Positions 62,194 through 64,000 of a DNA stretch of 64,000 nucleotides are shown here, piece by piece; positions within the stretch are counted from its first letter, which is position 1, and each line of letters starts with the position of its first letter. The notes below the pieces were generated by a model. The model searched no databases, had not been told where the DNA came from, and saw nothing but the letters and a program-made list of their open reading frames with translations. The position numbers and the translations under genes are program-made. Source of the DNA: Bacteroidales bacterium (GTDB taxonomy: Bacteria; Bacteroidota; Bacteroidia; Bacteroidales; UBA12077). The stretch lies in contig DMBU01000148.1 of NCBI GenBank assembly GCA_003446015.1, positions 1 to 64,000 on the forward strand, read 5' to 3'.

Positions 62194-64000
62194 CTATCTA
62201 ATTATAGTTATAGGACCCGTAATTGGTTGGAATCCTTCTTCATTTAGTATAATAACATAATAATATGTGCCACTTGGAAGATCTTTTCCGTTTTTCGCTT
62301 TACCATCCCAGGATTTAGAAGTATCATCATTTCTATATCCTTTTTGTTCGTATACTTTTACTCCCCAACGGCTATATACGGTAACAATATTATTTTGAAA
62401 CTTATCTATGTATTTTATTTTCCAGTAATCATTAATTCCATCATCATTCGGAGAAAATCCATCGTTAGGAGTTATTGCAGGAATAAATTCCAAATAAATA
62501 CTGGAAGTATCAGCACATTCGTCGGTTGATGTTGCGATAACCTGATAGAATCCAGACTCAGTTGGAGTGACTATTGTTGCCTGTGTATTTGGTGTTGACA
62601 ATTTTTCAATCGGAGTCCAGGCAAACGAGATGTCTGCAATTGGTAATACCGTTGCAGCCAGATTTCCACTGTTAGACCCTTTCAAATATATGGTATCATC
62701 CAGAGCATTTCCGTCAAAATCATCAACAATATCCAATTCAAAATCGTGGAAATAATCAACTATAATATGAGTTGTGTCGGCCTTACAATATTGATTTGTA
62801 GCTCTAATACGCTCAAAATCAGAATTACCTTCAATTTTATACCTTCCCCTAAATGGGCTTACATTATTTACATCATAAAACCAACTTGTAGCAATAAAAG
62901 TCTCCAGATCCAGCACCTGCATAAATATTGAGTCAACATTCCCGGAATACGTTGATGTAAATCGAACGCTATCGTACCAACAAACTGAATTATCGTCCAG
63001 TTGAACATCAAAAGATAAGATGTCGAAACTGTTGTCTTCAACTATGGTTGCACTAAAGTAAGATTTACAATTTTTACTGTCAGTTATGATCAAATTATAC
63101 TGACCTGGTTGTAAGTTTTTTATGGTATCATTATCGTCGGTAAAACCCGAGGGTCCTGTCCACTCATATGTAAAACCAGGAGTTCCTCCATCAGGATCAA
63201 CAATTATTCTTCCTAAGCTATTTGCCAAATTCCTTGAAGAACTGGTTATACATCTTTTAGGTCTTACATCTGGAACAATAACTAAAGGTTCTGGCTGCTG
63301 AACTTCGGCACTATCAATTACTATACAATTTACAGGAATATTCAAATCAGTAATTGTTACAGTATAATATCCTGCGCTTAAACCAGAAATGGCTGCAGTA
63401 GTCTCTCCAGTTTCCCACAGATAAGAATATGCAGGTGTTCCGTTGGAAGGGATTGCAGTAATCTGGCCTGTAGATAAGCCATTACAGTCAATATCAGTTA
63501 CGTTAAACGATACAGTTAACGGATCTAACAGACTTACTGTCGCATCATCTGAAGCGACACATAAATTAGCATCACGAACAGTAAACGTATGTGTGCCAAC
63601 GCTTATTCCGGTAAATGTAGAACTTGACTGATATGCTCCTCCATCGACATTATATTCAAGTGAACCTGTACCCCCAGATGCACTTATTGTAACTGAACCA
63701 GTTAAATCAGGATTACATTCTGAAGCATCAAGAACTGTAAATCCGTCAATGACCAATTCTGTTGGCTCAAAGATTTCCTTTATTGACTCCGGACTTATAC
63801 ATCCATCATCATCTCTAACATAAATTGAATATGTTCCAGCGTATAAATTCGGAAATACTCTACTTGTCTGATAATCTATACCTCCATTTATTGAGTATTC
63901 ATAATTACCTGTTCCTCCACTGGCATATACAGTTATTTGTCCCGTATTATCTCCAAAACATGTATTTACGTCGGTGACAGTAACTGAGTCAATAGCAATT
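62194..64000 (-). CDS. SprB-repeat adhesin with T9SS type B sorting domain, 5' end beyond window
   Basis: The last 601 residues of a large surface protein, open at base 64000. It shows at least four SprB-type repeats (e.g. GSVTISASGGTGSLEYNVDG, GGAYQSSSTFTGISVGTHTF, TVRDANLCVA), Ig-like segments, and at its end a gliding-motility-associated C-terminal (type B) domain: ITPNDGFSPNDDGINDYWKI, VTVYSRWGVKVYE, DLPSGTYYYVI. Type B cargo depends on PorP/SprF-like partners, and one is encoded immediately after it. The N-terminal part lies outside the window, so its total size is unknown. Confidence 0.92.
   Translation of the reverse strand, partial: IAIDSVTVTDVNTCFGDNTGQITVYASGGTGNYEYSINGGIDYQTSRVFPNLYAGTYSIYVRDDDGCISPESIKEIFEPTELVIDGFTVLDASECNPDLTGSVTISASGGTGSLEYNVDGGAYQSSSTFTGISVGTHTFTVRDANLCVASDDATVSLLDPLTVSFNVTDIDCNGLSTGQITAIPSNGTPAYSYLWETGETTAAISGLSAGYYTVTITDLNIPVNCIVIDSAEVQQPEPLVIVPDVRPKRCITSSSRNLANSLGRIIVDPDGGTPGFTYEWTGPSGFTDDNDTIKNLQPGQYNLIITDSKNCKSYFSATIVEDNSFDILSFDVQLDDNSVCWYDSVRFTSTYSGNVDSIFMQVLDLETFIATSWFYDVNNVSPFRGRYKIEGNSDFERIRATNQYCKADTTHIIVDYFHDFELDIVDDFDGNALDDTIYLKGSNSGNLAATVLPIADISFAWTPIEKLSTPNTQATIVTPTESGFYQVIATSTDECADTSSIYLEFIPAITPNDGFSPNDDGINDYWKIKYIDKFQNNIVTVYSRWGVKVYEQKGYRNDDTSKSWDGKAKNGKDLPSGTYYYVIILNEEGFQPITGPITIIR

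Noticed and set aside
1..64000. tRNA, rRNA, CRISPR array, insertion sequence or prophage
   Set aside because: No cloverleaf-type sequence, evenly spaced repeats, transposase or phage structural genes were recognised by eye; a tRNAscan or IS search could still find something short.

Overview
The window looks like a chromosomal segment of an AT-rich Bacteroidota, probably class Bacteroidia. The evidence is direct: type IX secretion (T9SS) cargo with type A and type B C-terminal sorting domains, a PorP/SprF-family protein, many promoters of the Bacteroidota form TTG-N19-21-TAnnTTTG, DUF2147 and DUF4296 proteins, a CzcA permease fused to TolC, and a eukaryote-like (type 2) isoleucyl-tRNA synthetase. 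I see no rRNA, tRNA, CRISPR array, transposase or prophage. Both window edges cut through secreted-protein genes.

Layout. 1-6.4 kb: truncated papain-family peptidase with a DUF333 propeptide and PKD module, then a LytTR response regulator and a large Y_Y_Y/PAS histidine kinase. 6.6-20.5 kb: mostly housekeeping and small conserved genes (dnaG, sirtuin, a very small T9SS cargo, outer-membrane barrel overlapping ubiX, comF, HD hydrolase, DUF2147, TetR, rnr, epimerase, YhbP-like flavoprotein, FemAB-like transferase, membrane protein/XRE pair, riboflavin synthase). 20.6-26.2 kb: ileS, dksA-like, lspA, uspA. 26.2-34.8 kb (minus): rlpA-like, rhomboid, a 1615-residue gingipain-like (C25) peptidase, a thiamine-binding-type protein and an Ig-like lipoprotein. 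35-42.5 kb: lgt, the CzcA-TolC fusion with its adaptor, and a coiled-coil membrane protein.

42.5-46.2 kb is the most rearranged stretch. A frameshifted AAA/DUF4143 ATPase gene lies between two near-identical 99-bp copies of the 3' end of a histidine-kinase gene; one copy belongs to the intact kinase and the other to a remnant. 46.2-54 kb: APS/PAPS reductase, acyl-CoA ligase, a TetR-controlled operon with two clear operator copies (acyl-carrier-like protein without the usual serine, lipoprotein phosphoesterase, outer-membrane barrel), ispD, a DUF2007-UspA fusion and an apparently inactive metallopeptidase-like protein. 54-59.5 kb: asnS, rpoN, PAP2-like protein, glycosyltransferase, and a hemerythrin with one altered iron ligand behind a perfect palindrome. 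59.5-64 kb (minus): amidohydrolase, DUF4296 lipoprotein, PorP/SprF and the C-terminal part of a SprB-repeat adhesin.

Several genes fit a shared theme of cell-surface export and lipoprotein maturation: lgt and lspA process lipoproteins; PorP/SprF and the type B adhesin form a T9SS pair; two type A cargo proteins use the same route. I found no single convincing new multi-gene system. The best candidates for follow-up are the GXHH signature in IleRS, the TetR/acyl-carrier-like operon, the DUF4143/kinase rearrangement and the CzcA-TolC fusion with an internal signal peptide. All function calls come from reading the sequence; no database search was run.
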